The notes: generated from the letters alone by a model not told the origin. Counted from the stretch's first letter, positions 45,240 through 54,988 are shown. The stretch: DNA of 64,000 nucleotides from Skeletonema tropicum (GCA_037178625.1 CM074128.1:1612001-1676000), one strand, 5' to 3'. Program-made: numbers and translations.

Positions 45240-46115
45240 AGGCGGCCAATCCTGATCCCCTTCAGCCTCGGCTTGAACGGGCTCCACGACACCCTCTCCC
45301 TCTGCCTCCTCATCGTACTGTGAATCTCGCCAATGCGTCCACGGTCTAGTTGGTGTGTTCATAATCCCATCAATCGTCTTTGGATTTGTTTTGTAGTTTG
45401 ATAAGTACTCCCCTTGCCTCGGCTATCAACAGCGCACAAGAATTCGACAACAGGGGCAAGATCATCTGCCTCCATACTCTTCAGATCTCTCCCTTTCTCT
45501 TCGACGAACAGCTGGTATTGAGACCAGTTTTTTCAAATAATTCCAATTCTTTGTCTTCTGCCTCCTTCGCCTTCGCATCCTTTGCCTTCTGCCTAACTTT
45601 CTCGATCTAATTCTCGTGCTTTGAGGATTTCATCCCCGTTGTACATCATGCTCCCTAACTCACGGAAGAGCCCAGATGCCCTTGTCACGTTTCCCTCATC
45701 AACCGCATGTACTCAAAAAAAGCGTCGAATACTGGAACATCATGTTGTTGCAACATATTAGAAATGATACACCTTTTTCATCTACCACTGATGTATTCTT
45801 CGGAGTGACGATGTACGAGTATCATTGACGACGATATTCTTTATTCTTTGTAACGTAAGTGATAGGTGCGTGCCTTCGTTGATTCAATATCTCTGCGGAA
45901 GTGGCTGCCTTGTTATTTTCATTTTTGGATACGGTGCCGTAAATTGACCATAAATATATATGAGATATGCGGTGAGCGGAAGACGTTGCAGATCAGGGTT
46001 GTTGTGTCGGAGCGGATGAAGGCAGTGATATTGGAGAGATTGAATTACCACTGGCAGTGGTGGCAGCAGTAGATGCGGTGCTGCCGCTTCTCCTACGCGT
46101 CTTACGTGGAGGCAT
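45240..46115 (-). pseudogene. decayed coiled-coil protein gene
   Basis: Reading the minus strand from an ATG at 46115 gives MPPRKTRRRSGSTASTAATT and then a stop at a CAACCCTGA. Later frames give MLQQHDVPVFDAFFEYMRLM (about 45755), NVTRASGLFRELGSMMYNGD (about 45690-45640), ILKARELDRE, and after a one-base shift KVRQKAKDAKAKEAEDKELE (about 45600). QYQLFVEEKGRDLKSMEADD in a third frame completes it. These pieces succeed each other in order and have protein-like composition, so this is a broken gene and not random sequence. I do not recognise the family. A start of the MPPR-type and a coiled coil are seen in short multicopy protein families, so a mobile origin is possible. Confidence 0.5.
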
Positions 46116-47025
46116 GTCATGACATTCATTTTCTAAAGATGCCTCGACGCTCTGAAAGCGTACTGCGTTCCAACGCCACTTCTACTTTACCCTCTCTCTC
46201 ACAGCACTCGTTCATAATCAAGAAATCAGCACGCCCTTAGAGCCATCGCTGGGGCGAGGCTTGCTCCAAAACCAGGATGAACGCATTGAATCACTGATAC
46301 CAAACAATAATTTTGGGTGAGACGATTATTCAAATTAAAATATCAGCAATACACAAAATAACACCGTATGTCCACACACCAAACAAAACGGCATAAAAGA
46401 GTGTAAGCTCTTGTCTAGGGGCTGCCACCCCATCCTGTTTACTTATGGTAACAACCGGGTGTTGATTCCGTCGGTGTCGACGGCCCAATAGTGAGCAACA
46501 CCATTGTTAGATCACTTTGCAGCAAAATTGCAATTTAAACCACAAAAAATAAATTTTATTAGGTTTAGAATGACCCTGAATAGCATCCTATGAAAATCAT
46601 CGACCGACCCAATTTTGTAGGAGGAACTCCCAAATGGAGTGGTTAAGGTGGCCCTAAAAGGATTTTTTGATCGGAGGTCGGCAACGGCGTCTGTAACGTA
46701 ATTTACGAAATTCGGCCACTAAAACGCAATTTAGTAGGTCGGCACTAATCCTGTAATGCTAGTACCTTTGACTTTCCATGTCGAAGTCGAAGTCGAAGCT
46801 CCGTGCTCCGTGCTCCGTGCTATGTGATAGTGCTAGCAGCTAGAAAAAATCGCTCCCATCGTCATCATCTCCCATCCTCCAGCTCCATGTCAATGTTTCC
46901 TGTGCTAGCATAGGAAACTATCCTAGCTCAAACTCTCGGAGTAGCTCTAGCTTGAACACTCGGAGTAGCCTCCGCCGCACCTACGTACTCAAATATTCTC
47001 TGAGCACTCTCAACGGGCACACTTC
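46116..47025. other. intergenic, no gene seen
   Basis: Short simple repeats near the right end: GTCGAAGTCGAAGTCGAAG (46783) followed by three CTCCGTG units, upstream of the Mpv17-family gene. At 46635 GGAGTGGTTAAGGTGGC looks like a tRNA D-arm, but no T-arm or anticodon stem follows. Confidence 0.4.
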
Positions 47026-47832
47026 ATGTTGCTGCTCAATCCTGCAAGCATGAGTTGCCGGCTCCTCCCATGCTTGATGCTACTAATAGCTTCATTATCC
47101 TCATCTGGCTTCACTGTAATGGCAAAACGAATGGAAATCAATAGCAGGCAAACAAAACCACTATATGTAGTAGCTGTCAGCTCCGGGGGAAGTTTCGATA
47201 ATGAAGACGGGGCCGTCGGCAATAAGAGAAGAAAACTGCCCTCGTTGTCGGGATGGTATATGAATCAAATGAACAATCACGAGGTTGCCACAAAATGCAT
47301 AAGCACTGGTTTCCTTGCTGTAGTGGGTGATGTTTGTGCTCAAGTGCTTGGAGAGTACTTGGCAAATGGAAGTATAATAGCAAGTAAAAGTCTTGACAAG
47401 CTGAGAATGATTGCATTCTTCTTCGATGGGATGTTTTGCACTGGCCCATTGCTCCATTATGCGTACAAGCTTTACGAACATGTGTATCCAATCAATGGTG
47501 GTGACGATAAAAAAGGAAATTCCGGTTCCTTAAAGAGAGCCTTCGTTCATGTCTTATTTGACAATTATGTGATGATTGTGGCATACATTTCATTGATGAT
47601 GCTTTCAACAGCATTAGTTGAAGGTCGGTACAAATCAATACCCCATGAGTTCAAATTCGACCTAATACCAAACATCAAAGCATCGTACAAGGCATCTGCA
47701 TTGGGACTCATGTGGCTTCAGTTGATATCATTTTATTCGCTACCTACCAACCTACGAGTGCTCGCAGTGAATTTCATTGACATTATTTGGGTGGTTGTAA
47801 TGAGTTTTGTCACTCATCTCCATAGACACTGA
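47026..47832 (+). CDS. Mpv17/PMP22-family membrane protein
   Basis: Single exon, 268 residues. After a hydrophobic leader (about 10-30) and a variable stretch, the family domain starts at WYMNQMNNHEVATKCISTG, followed by GDVCAQVLGEYL, LDKLRMIAFFFDGMFCTGPL and HYAYKLYEHVYP. The C-terminal half reads AFVHVLFDNYVMIVAYIS and IKASYKASALGLMWLQLISF, then NLRVLAVNFIDIIWVVVMSF. Four membrane segments are expected. These proteins lie in the inner mitochondrial, peroxisomal or plastid membranes and influence metabolite or ROS balance; the N-terminal leader fits an organelle, possibly the plastid, but has no clear Phe junction. The usual W-W-P spacing in the signature is partly changed (WLQLISFYSLP). Confidence 0.8.
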   Translation: MLLLNPASMSCRLLPCLMLLIASLSSSGFTVMAKRMEINSRQTKPLYVVAVSSGGSFDNEDGAVGNKRRKLPSLSGWYMNQMNNHEVATKCISTGFLAVVGDVCAQVLGEYLANGSIIASKSLDKLRMIAFFFDGMFCTGPLLHYAYKLYEHVYPINGGDDKKGNSGSLKRAFVHVLFDNYVMIVAYISLMMLSTALVEGRYKSIPHEFKFDLIPNIKASYKASALGLMWLQLISFYSLPTNLRVLAVNFIDIIWVVVMSFVTHLHRH

Positions 47833-47941
47833 GATAGAGTGGTTCTTCACTTTGCTAGATAATAAGTGCCGCTAATTTCGAGTTGTTGAGTAAAGGTAGG
47901 TTTAAATAGATTGCATCATTAGGTAAGCGAACTAGAGTATG

Positions 47942-48077
47942 TAGAAAAGAACTATTCCTCTTACAACTTTATCTGGTACGTGCAGCAGAGCTTTCTATAT
48001 CTTAAGTAAGCTAGAAAAGAACTATTCCTCTTACATAACTTTATCTGGTACTTGCAACAGATGCGCATTCTATATCT
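47942..48077. repeat. imperfect tandem duplication, ~65-70 bp unit
   Basis: AGAAAAGAACTATTCCTCTT begins a unit at 47943 and again at 48013; both continue with ACTTTATCTGGTAC and end in TTCTATATCT. The second copy carries small insertions. It lies between the convergent Mpv17 and coiled-coil genes. Confidence 0.85.
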
Positions 48078-48128
48078 ATGTTTACGTGGGTTAAGCCTTT
48101 GCCCAAACTTCCACATTTCAAAGCCACC

Positions 48129-49064
48129 TCAGTGCTCACCTTGACCATCAGCAAATCGAACATCTAACTGCATCCTTGCCAAATTCTCGCTAAGATTGGA
48201 GCACTCCGAATCACTACTCGATTCACCCTCAGATTCATCTACATAAGAAGAGTCAGATTCACTTTGAGTCCCCATCACACTCTCTTTCAAGTTGCTGACA
48301 AACTTACCAATTTTCCCACCTTTAACTGTAAGTTTGGAATCACTGGCTACCTGATGTTGCTCAACTAGCGATGAGTCGTCAGTGTCTTCATCCTCATCCA
48401 GTAAACTTTTAACTTTTGAGGGTAAAGTGTGAGCAGCGGATGGTCTACTGGTAATGGGCTGAGTAGGTGTCTCCATCCCAGCTTCTCCATCGATTTTTGT
48501 TGGCGTGCGTATGCTAGATTGGTAGCTTGCCCAAGCAAGCATACGTGATGCCTTGAGACGGATGGCTTCCGCTTCATCGTCATCGTGTGAGTCGTCGTCA
48601 TCTTCATCATTATCTGAATCGCCTTCCGATTCACCATCTTCGTTTTCGGCATTGTTCTCCTTTTCGCTGCTTTCATCCTCTTTGGTAGTTTGTTTCTTAG
48701 TATCAGTTGGTGTAGTGACTTCACTCAAAACTTGTGGTTGCTGTGAATCAATAGCATTGTCCGTGTTATCTTCACTATTACTTATCTCCGCCAAAGAGGC
48801 ACGATCCTCCTCTTCCTTCTTTTCCTCCGCACCGCTGCTGCGAGATTGTTTCTCGCCTTCCAACTCCATCACCTGCTGACTTAAATCAAGCACCTGATTG
48901 CGTAGCTTGTCTACCATCCGCTGGCTTTCTTTCAACTGAGTCTTCATTGCTTCCATTTCACTGGCATGAGCGGCATACTTTTCCTTGAAGAAGTCTCTCT
49001 CCGCTGTTATGGCTTCAAGCTCTGCTGCTGCAGAGGCGCGGGGCGAAACGAGGTCTCGGAACAT
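48129..49064 (-). CDS. acidic coiled-coil protein of unknown function
   Basis: 311 residues from the ATG at 49064; the open frame extends further only to a TTG. Residues about 10-70 form a coiled coil (ELEAITAERDFFKEKYAAHA, then MEAMKTQLKESQRMVDKLRN). A Ser/Glu/Asp-rich acidic stretch (DNDEDDDDSHDDDEAEA) and a short helix (IRLKASRMLAWASYQSS) follow, then a Ser/Asp-rich end (SSYVDESEGESSSDSECSNL). No family was recognised. A coiled coil plus acidic tail would fit a scaffold or chromatin-associated protein, but this is only a guess. Confidence 0.7.
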   Translation of the reverse strand: MFRDLVSPRASAAAELEAITAERDFFKEKYAAHASEMEAMKTQLKESQRMVDKLRNQVLDLSQQVMELEGEKQSRSSGAEEKKEEEDRASLAEISNSEDNTDNAIDSQQPQVLSEVTTPTDTKKQTTKEDESSEKENNAENEDGESEGDSDNDEDDDDSHDDDEAEAIRLKASRMLAWASYQSSIRTPTKIDGEAGMETPTQPITSRPSAAHTLPSKVKSLLDEDEDTDDSSLVEQHQVASDSKLTVKGGKIGKFVSNLKESVMGTQSESDSSYVDESEGESSSDSECSNLSENLARMQLDVRFADGQGEH

Positions 49065-49492
49065 GATTGGTATTATGCAGGAGGAGGACAAAGGACGTAT
49101 GGAGATGGGACTTGAGTGTAGGTGTCGATTGTTTTATGATTGCTCGATCGACGGTTGTTAAAATTTTTTTGTGTCTTGTGGGGACTTTGGAGGAAGAAAG
49201 CCGTTTTTTCAAACAACTGTCTTTTTCTCAACAATGAGAAGGAACACCACGCGTGGCTTCTTCCCGCAATTTATTTATTTTCCACTTGTGAAGAAGTAAA
49301 AGAGCGGGAAACGCGGGAAGACTTTTTGCTTTTTGCTCGAGCAATTTTTTTAGCACCACCATGACGAAAGACAAAAGAACCTGAGCTGGTTTCACCAGGC
49401 TGCCGCTCTACAATACTATCGATCATAAAACAAATCATCATACTACAGAGGCCTTTACCAAAGAGAGACCGCTTTGGGTTCAAAAATTCACA
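49065..49492. promoter_or_regulatory. divergent promoter region
   Basis: 428 bp between the divergent starts of the coiled-coil and MsrB-like genes; no assigned element. Confidence 0.4.
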
Positions 49493-50242
49493 ATGAAAAC
49501 TACCTCTTTTTTCACTGCCGCGATATTATTGTTCTCTGCATCGGCTGCACCTGCACTTGCCGCATCAGATGACCAATGTTTCGACTTCACTCCCATGTCA
49601 AGTGTGTCAACTTATCTAGGTGCCACGTTGGACTACTCCGTCGCCGATCGGATTTGCTGCCATAATCATAGATTTGCAGAGTACAAAGGCTACTTGGCTG
49701 CTCCAGAAGTGGATTTCTTCAGCAGGTTGGACTCATCAGTCGAGACGGTGTTTTATGATAGTGTTTGCGGACTCCCTTTGTTTATTGCCCCGAGAAATCG
49801 AACATTTGATGAGTTCAAGGCAGAGAGTTTGAAACATGGGTGGCCGTCATTTCGACCCCAGGAGTTGGTTAGTGAAAACGTAATTCTTCATAACGACGGT
49901 AGGATGGAGTCGGTTTGCAAAACACATTTGGGTCACAATCTTCCTTCAGGGGGAGTGGATCGTTACTGTATTGATTTGGTGTGTATGGCTGGTGAGCCTC
50001 TGAGTGCGATCGATGAGCGAAATCAAATTTTGCAATACTTGCAGCAAGACCAAATTATCTTGCCAACTGAATTGAACGTAACAACCTACACATCTTCAGC
50101 AGAACAGAGCAGTGGCAGAACAAGCAATGCTACAGCCATCATCATCAGTGTAGCAGTCGTGGGATTGTTGCTTGCTATGGCTGCAGCTGTATGTTACGAT
50201 AGAAGAAAAGGCGGCGGAATCCAAGTAGACAGCAGAGGATGA
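49493..50242 (+). CDS. secreted, membrane-anchored MsrB-like (methionine-R-sulfoxide reductase fold) protein
   Basis: Single exon, 249 residues. A signal peptide (FFTAAILLFSASAAPALA) is followed by a domain with the MsrB signature spread over residues 89-163: DSVCGLPLF (C92), HGWPSF (115-120), VCKTHLGHNL (142-150) and RYCIDLV, whose C159 stands at the catalytic Cys/Sec site (RYCINSA in typical MsrB). Zinc-type MsrB has two C-x-x-C pairs; here the first Cys of each is replaced (D89, E139), so metal binding is doubtful. Several other Cys (C29, C55, C56) could give disulfides. A C-terminal membrane anchor (about 213-234) and a short basic tail complete a type I protein, with three N-glycosylation sites nearby. 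Reduction of oxidised Met in the secretory path or at the cell surface is likely but unproven. Confidence 0.7.
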   Translation: MKTTSFFTAAILLFSASAAPALAASDDQCFDFTPMSSVSTYLGATLDYSVADRICCHNHRFAEYKGYLAAPEVDFFSRLDSSVETVFYDSVCGLPLFIAPRNRTFDEFKAESLKHGWPSFRPQELVSENVILHNDGRMESVCKTHLGHNLPSGGVDRYCIDLVCMAGEPLSAIDERNQILQYLQQDQIILPTELNVTTYTSSAEQSSGRTSNATAIIISVAVVGLLLAMAAAVCYDRRKGGGIQVDSRG

Positions 50243-50389
50243 CGAAGAAAATGAAAAATATTGGAGCATTCTGCAAATACTGATGATGTAAAAATTGAGA
50301 GCGTAGTTTTGATGTTGTAATTCTAATAAGCTTATAGTGTTCGACAAGGTCACAAATAATGCAGGAAAACTTCACTTCAATCAATGATT

Positions 50390-51268
50390 CTAGTTACCAA
50401 CGTTCTCATACCCTCCATGAGAGCGAGAGGGGCCTGCATGACGCCCAGCAGCAATGGCGGCAAGACACACTGCAATCATGACTCCGAGTCGAGTCCATAG
50501 TGCGTTGCCATTTAGACCCATCCAGTCACTCATGTATTGCTGCATCGAATAAATCGCTCCAGCGGCAAACAAAGTTAAGACAATAATGGTCTTTACTAGA
50601 ACTTCATGGCCAGATTCGTCTTCAAACAATAATGTGAAGAACATGGCCAAGAATGACTCAAAGACAAGAACTGTGATGAATTTCCATGTCCAAGAAGCAA
50701 ATGCGGTAATCTCTAATCCTTCTGCCATCAATTTAGATGGATCGATGTAATCTGCAAGGGCCAAGAACTTGACTACAGTAAGCACTGTGAAGATGAGTAT
50801 AAGAGTCTTGCAGTTTGCACCCAAACCTTCCTTCACAGGGTTTTTTTGAGCCCACTCTGCATCTTTCTGGGAGACGCGATCGGCAAGAACAAAAGCAATA
50901 ATGAGCGCAGTCCACATATCTCCTACGTGCATCCACGACTTTTCAAAGCCTCCGTATTTTGAATTGCCAATAAAGATCACGCTGGCAAGTAAAGCAATAG
51001 ATGCATTGAGCGCGATATTGGAAAGCCTTGTGATTTTCGCCGGCTTGTCCTTGTTGTGATAAGTAAGCATGCCATAGAGTCCTCCCACATACACCATTGT
51101 CAGTGCCATCATGCGTTGCATGACTACTTCGGATTCGATGCAAGCCACTCCAGTGAAGATCTTACATACGTCGATAGGAAACATGAAAAGACCTCCCAAC
51201 ATGTGGAGGGTCGAAAACAGATAAAGTTGCCAAGGGCAAGCAGTGTCAAAGTCAATTATTCCGCCCAT
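50390..51268 (-). CDS. multi-pass membrane protein of unknown function
   Basis: Single exon, 292 residues, ATG at 51268. About eight hydrophobic segments, for example LYLFSTLHMLGGLFMF, MMALTMVYVGGLYGML, ALIIAFVLADRV, ILIFTVLTVVKFLALADYI, FITVLVFESFLAMFFTLLF, IIVLTLFAAGAIYSM and LGVMIAVCLAAIAAG. The two halves (1-145 and 150-275) have similar spacing, which could mean an internal duplication of a four-helix unit. The C-terminus is polar (GRHAGPSRSHGGYENVGN). No family was recognised and no substrate can be proposed. It is convergent with the MsrB-like gene, with 147 bp between. Confidence 0.75.
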   Translation of the reverse strand: MGGIIDFDTACPWQLYLFSTLHMLGGLFMFPIDVCKIFTGVACIESEVVMQRMMALTMVYVGGLYGMLTYHNKDKPAKITRLSNIALNASIALLASVIFIGNSKYGGFEKSWMHVGDMWTALIIAFVLADRVSQKDAEWAQKNPVKEGLGANCKTLILIFTVLTVVKFLALADYIDPSKLMAEGLEITAFASWTWKFITVLVFESFLAMFFTLLFEDESGHEVLVKTIIVLTLFAAGAIYSMQQYMSDWMGLNGNALWTRLGVMIAVCLAAIAAGRHAGPSRSHGGYENVGN

Positions 51269-51550
51269 TGTTTGCTTTATTTCTTTAGTTCCAACTGTTA
51301 ATTGTAATAGTATCGTTGTTGTCTTGGTAATTGTAATGGCATTGTCGTGGTTATTTCATTTTGCTGTGATGTGATCGGAGTTCTCGTTGTCATGGCAAGC
51401 AAGCATTCTTGTAAAGACATTGTCGTGGTTATTATTTCTGCAGTGCTGATATTTATGATAAAAGGAGTTCTCGTTGTTGGGTGATTATGTATTGTACTTC
51501 TTATTTATCAATCACGATCGAATGATGGAACGAAACAGCTGAAGACAGCT
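51269..51550. repeat. imperfect direct repeat upstream of the multi-pass membrane protein gene
   Basis: CATTGTCGTGGTTATT occurs at about 51341 and 51419, each followed after ~40 bp by GGAGTTCTCGTTGT. It makes a decayed ~78-bp tandem repeat. No gene seen. Confidence 0.7.
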
Positions 51551-52955
51551 GGAAGATCCCCGAATTTCGTACATACGTATGTAAGTACGTATGTGTAGGT
51601 ACCTACTACTTACGTAAGTACATACTACTTACGTACCATACATACATACATACAAAAAAGGGGGCCCCAAAAAATAGACGCCCCCCAAATGCCACAGTTC
51701 GCCGCAACTCAACGCAACTCACCACAGCTCACCACAACTCACCACAACAGGAGGGGTGATCAGAACCCGTCCGTGAGATTGTTACACAGGTAACATTCAC
51801 ATCTCTGGCGGTGGCGGCGTTCCTACGTAGAAACATACCAGACCTACGAGAAATCGCTTACGGTAACAATCTCACGGACAATTGAGTCATGTCACAGATT
51901 CGTTTCGGATGGGTGTCTCTCCTTATCTCTCCCACTAACATCACCAAGCTGTGTCCGTGAGATTGTTACACGGGTAACAAGCGGAATTCAACTGGCGGCA
52001 GTAGAACTCGCGGCAGCTGTTACACGGGTAAAAATCCAAATCAAGCCGGCGGACAAATCTGTTACATTTAGGAATTAGTATGGTTCTACATACGGGATCA
52101 CCCCTCCTACCACAACTCACCACAGTTCACCACAACAACAGCTCGGCCGGCAGCCGGCAGTAACAATACTACTATGGATCAACGATGACCAATTACCCTA
52201 TTGGACAAGCAAACCACTCTTTTTTATCCTCGCCGAATCAATTTCTGTCAGTTGGTCATGGAAGCAGCAGATATAACGGTTCGTGGAACAGCAAATAATA
52301 ACGAACGGCGGGGGGCGAAAATTGCCGGAACAGAGTAATGAGAGCAACTACATCTACTGACATCGCCTTTAGGAGAAACGAAGTGGGTGCGTGTGGGGAA
52401 AAAATCAACGAGTTGTGCTGCTACCGGGCTGGTTGCATTGGCTCGTGGAGGTGACCACAGAAACAACAACGTGCGTAAAATATGTGCAACTGAAATTGGC
52501 CGATGCAACTGATTTTGTCGAATAATGCCTTAGGTACTCATCGTTTCACCATTTGATGCCACCACGGCGCAGCAATCGATACTTTATATCCATAAGGAGG
52601 AACCAGTGTCTTGGTTTCCGCTTCTACGCTCCATTACGTCGTACGGAACATCGTTAACACTTCGACAACAAATCATTTTTACATCAACGATCAACGCTAT
52701 TGTGCAGTAAAGAGAGGGGCAATAAACCATTTCCGACGGCAACCAACCCTGTCCCTCGACTCCAATACGATTATAGACGACGACTTGGCCATCTGGAACG
52801 GAAGGAAAGGCAGTAAGACGTCGCTTACGCCGTAAGAAATATACATAATTATTATTCAATGTATGTATGGTACGTAAGTAGTATGTACCTACGTAAGTAG
52901 TAGGTACCTACACATACGTACCTACATACGTATGTACGAAATTCGGGGATCTTCC
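51551..52955. mobile_element. 1,405-bp foldback element with ~95-bp terminal inverted repeats
   Basis: The left arm (51551-51645) and the reverse complement of the right arm (52861-52955) match over about 95 bp with two differences, both A/G (GTAAGTACG versus GTAGGTACG, and CGTAAGTACAT versus CGTAGGTACAT). Arms start GGAAGATCCCCGAATTTCGT and are rich in TACGTA palindromes. No target-site duplication is evident (flanks ACAGCT and TGTCAA). The interior shows no transposase; open frames at 52248-52508 and 52584-52859 (minus) carry no known motif. A non-autonomous DNA element or foldback repeat is the best description. Confidence 0.8.
51749..52108. mobile_element. nested 360-bp MITE with 13-bp TIRs and 8-bp target duplication
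   Basis: TIRs AGGAGGGGTGATC (51749-51761) and GATCACCCCTCCT (52096-52108) are perfect complements. The 8 bp ACCACAAC precede and follow them (51741-51748, 52109-52116), though the flanks are a low-complexity CACCACAACT repeat. Inside, GTCCGTGAGATTGTTA occurs twice forward (about 51769, 51953) and once inverted (about 51870). An 8-bp duplication is typical of the hAT superfamily. Confidence 0.7.
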
Positions 52956-52957
52956 TG

Positions 52958-53128
52958 TCAAATCCGCACTTTTTGCAAAAAGATGCAACTCAAAATTCAA
53001 CTTATCGTGTAGTGAAATACTCTAAGCCCTTTGATCGTGAAATCACCATCACCGAACACACAAGCAAGATGATGATGACACTTCTGCGCCGACGAGAGGC
53101 AACAAACAAGTGGGAAGTGCTGGACGAA
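52958..53128 (+). pseudogene. C-terminal coding fragment abutting the foldback element
   Basis: Directly right of the element the plus strand is open and ends in VKYSKPFDREITITEHTSKM, MMTLLRRREATNKW, then EVLDE and a TGA. Codon composition looks protein-like, but no start or partner is found to the left. It may be the 3' end of a gene displaced by the element. A second open frame, 53110-53406 (GTG start), overlaps it and has no recognised motif. Both calls are weak. Confidence 0.25.
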
Positions 53129-53435
53129 TGATAAAAGATTATCTCCTCTCTCAAGACTCTCCTACGGATCAAATTCTGAAGACAGCACTCTCGTGTAACC
53201 ACCGTATTTACGGAAATAATGCACAGACATCACTTTTTTTGTGCTGGCACCACAACTCTCACGTCGACTGCTGCTACACTCTAGACGATTGGCATGCAAC
53301 CGAACTAAAATACACGGAGAACATGTGTGATGTTGCCGACAATATGGTACTTTTTGAAGCGCTGTCGATCTCGAATAAACACTCAACACGTGATGATGCT
53401 TTTTGACGTCGCTCGACATCAACCATATAAGATAC

Positions 53436-54055
53436 GTTGGGTGAAGCTACCGTCTCTTCTCGCAGTATATTTACTCATATAATCGTTCATACTGATCTGC
53501 TCCGTCACAGGATGGGTTTTTGTGGGCGTTGGTGGCTGCGTCGTTCGCGTATGCATATTGCTTTGTCGCTAATGAAAGAGGGCACATCTCCGTCCAAAAT
53601 CGTCCACACACAACAATCAGCTTGTACTATGAAAAACATCGGCAATGGCATATAGAGAAAACTCTATTTCAGCCGGCTTGAGGCTCTGTGTCAGCAGAAA
53701 AGGTTGCGTAGTGTAATATGAATGTATACATTGCAAGCATTTCTGATGCACAAGTTTATAAAAGAAGGTGCAAGCAGATGAGGAATTAAGTGGCCATGAA
53801 AGCCTCAATCCTGAACCAGAGAGTGCAAGCAGGTGTAGGAAGAGTAGAAATAGTTAATGCATTAGATTATTATTGCTGTTCTTGGCAGTACTTGCTCATT
53901 CGTCATCACTCATGTCTATGGACTGAGAACGGCGGCAGCAGGATCTTCTAGCGTATTCAGTCTGCGTAGGAACTAGTATTTTCGAGTTGAATATTCAACT
54001 CAAAAAATTCAACTCAAAATTCAACTCGTCGCATGGGCAAAAAGCTCGAAATTAG
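53436..54055. other. non-coding stretch with an 18-bp palindrome and TTCAACTC repeats
   Basis: GAGTTGAATATTCAACTC at 53984-54001 is a perfect palindrome, continued by tandem TTCAACTCAAAA units to about 54028. No gene was seen. Confidence 0.6.
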
Positions 54056-54239
54056 TGCGTGAAAAGGTGCTTTTTGGACCTTCTTGCAAACATTTTGGAC
54101 GAAATTCAATTCGTCTACAGGGAGGGCTACGTGGGATCCCAGTACGGTCGAGATGTGCAACTCGAGTTGAATTTCGGGATGAATCCAAGCTTGCGTGCCT
54201 TTATTTGCTGCCGCAGGCTGTGAACTTGAATGAGAGGTT

Positions 54240-54988
54240 TGAGGGTTCTCATTTGAGGGTTCTCATGGATTTGGCACTTTCCTTTATTAGTCTGAGCATT
54301 TTGCGAGCTACTGGCGGGAAAAAAGTGGCACCAGTGCCAATCTCAAATCTCACACAAAACACTAACAAAATGAACAAAGTCATAAATATGGCCATCATAC
54401 TCGACAAAAATACATAGAACAGCCTCAAGATACCATACCAATCAATATATATACATTATCTGCTTCAGAAGAAACTATAGTTCATCCATATAGAGCAACT
54501 ATCTACAATTTTGGCACCGATAACTGCTATTTTGATCTAGGATGACGCATGCCTACGGCATCTTTGCATGCGTGTGCTGCTGCTGCTATGCGAATATACT
54601 ACATATAACGTTGACCAGTGGTTCTATCGAAAGCTATTAGTCTCTTCTATCATATTATGGACGGAGATGGGGTCGGGAGGGCGATATTGACGCGCAGAAC
54701 CACCATAGTAGGGGTTTAAAATCGATGGTTGTGTTTTGTTAGTGTTTTGTGTGAGATTCTAGTTGGTGCCACTTTTTTCCCGGTGAAACTTTTTTCCCGC
54801 CAGTAGCGAGCAATTTGTTGTGCAAAGGCTTCAACGCTTTGGGTACCGTACCTTTGAGCTGTGAGGAGTGAATCCATTCGCGTTCGAAAGCAGCCTGCCG
54901 CTTCGAATTTATCGTGAGAACCGATACCCCTAGCTTTTGCAGATCCAGCTAGAGAGTGCCAGTCAGTCTTCACTTTCTCCATGATCAT
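54240..54988 (-). pseudogene. coding fragment on the minus strand split by a MITE
   Basis: Minus-strand frame from about 54970 reads MIMEKVKTDWHSLAGSAKAR, GIGSHDKFEAAGCFRTRMDS, LLTAQRYGTQSVEAFAQQIA, then enters the MITE. On the far side of the MITE, taking the target duplication once, the same frame continues ARKMLRLIKESAKSMRTLK and stops. I did not recognise the protein. Upstream exons, if any, would lie above 54990, where AGATGAATGACCCCTCAAG followed by GTTGG could be a donor site. Confidence 0.45.
54309..54805. mobile_element. 497-bp MITE with ~60-bp TIRs and 6-bp target duplication
   Basis: Left end TACTGGCGGGAAAAAAGTGG and right end (read inverted) TACTGGCGGGAAAAAAGTTT begin matching arms that continue through GTGGCACC and TCTCACACAAAACACTAACA; the right arm has an extra ~16 bp. 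Flanks GCGAGC at 54303-54308 and 54806-54811 form the target duplication. No ORF inside looks real. Confidence 0.75.

Noticed and set aside
46630..46720. tRNA gene suggested by GGAGTGGTTAAGGTGGC
   Set aside because: Only a D-arm-like stretch; no GTTC-A T-loop, acceptor pairing or anticodon stem was found.
54055..54417. 120-residue plus-strand ORF
   Set aside because: It runs through the MITE left arm (ATGGKKVAPVP) and lacks protein features; the minus strand carries the better coding signal.
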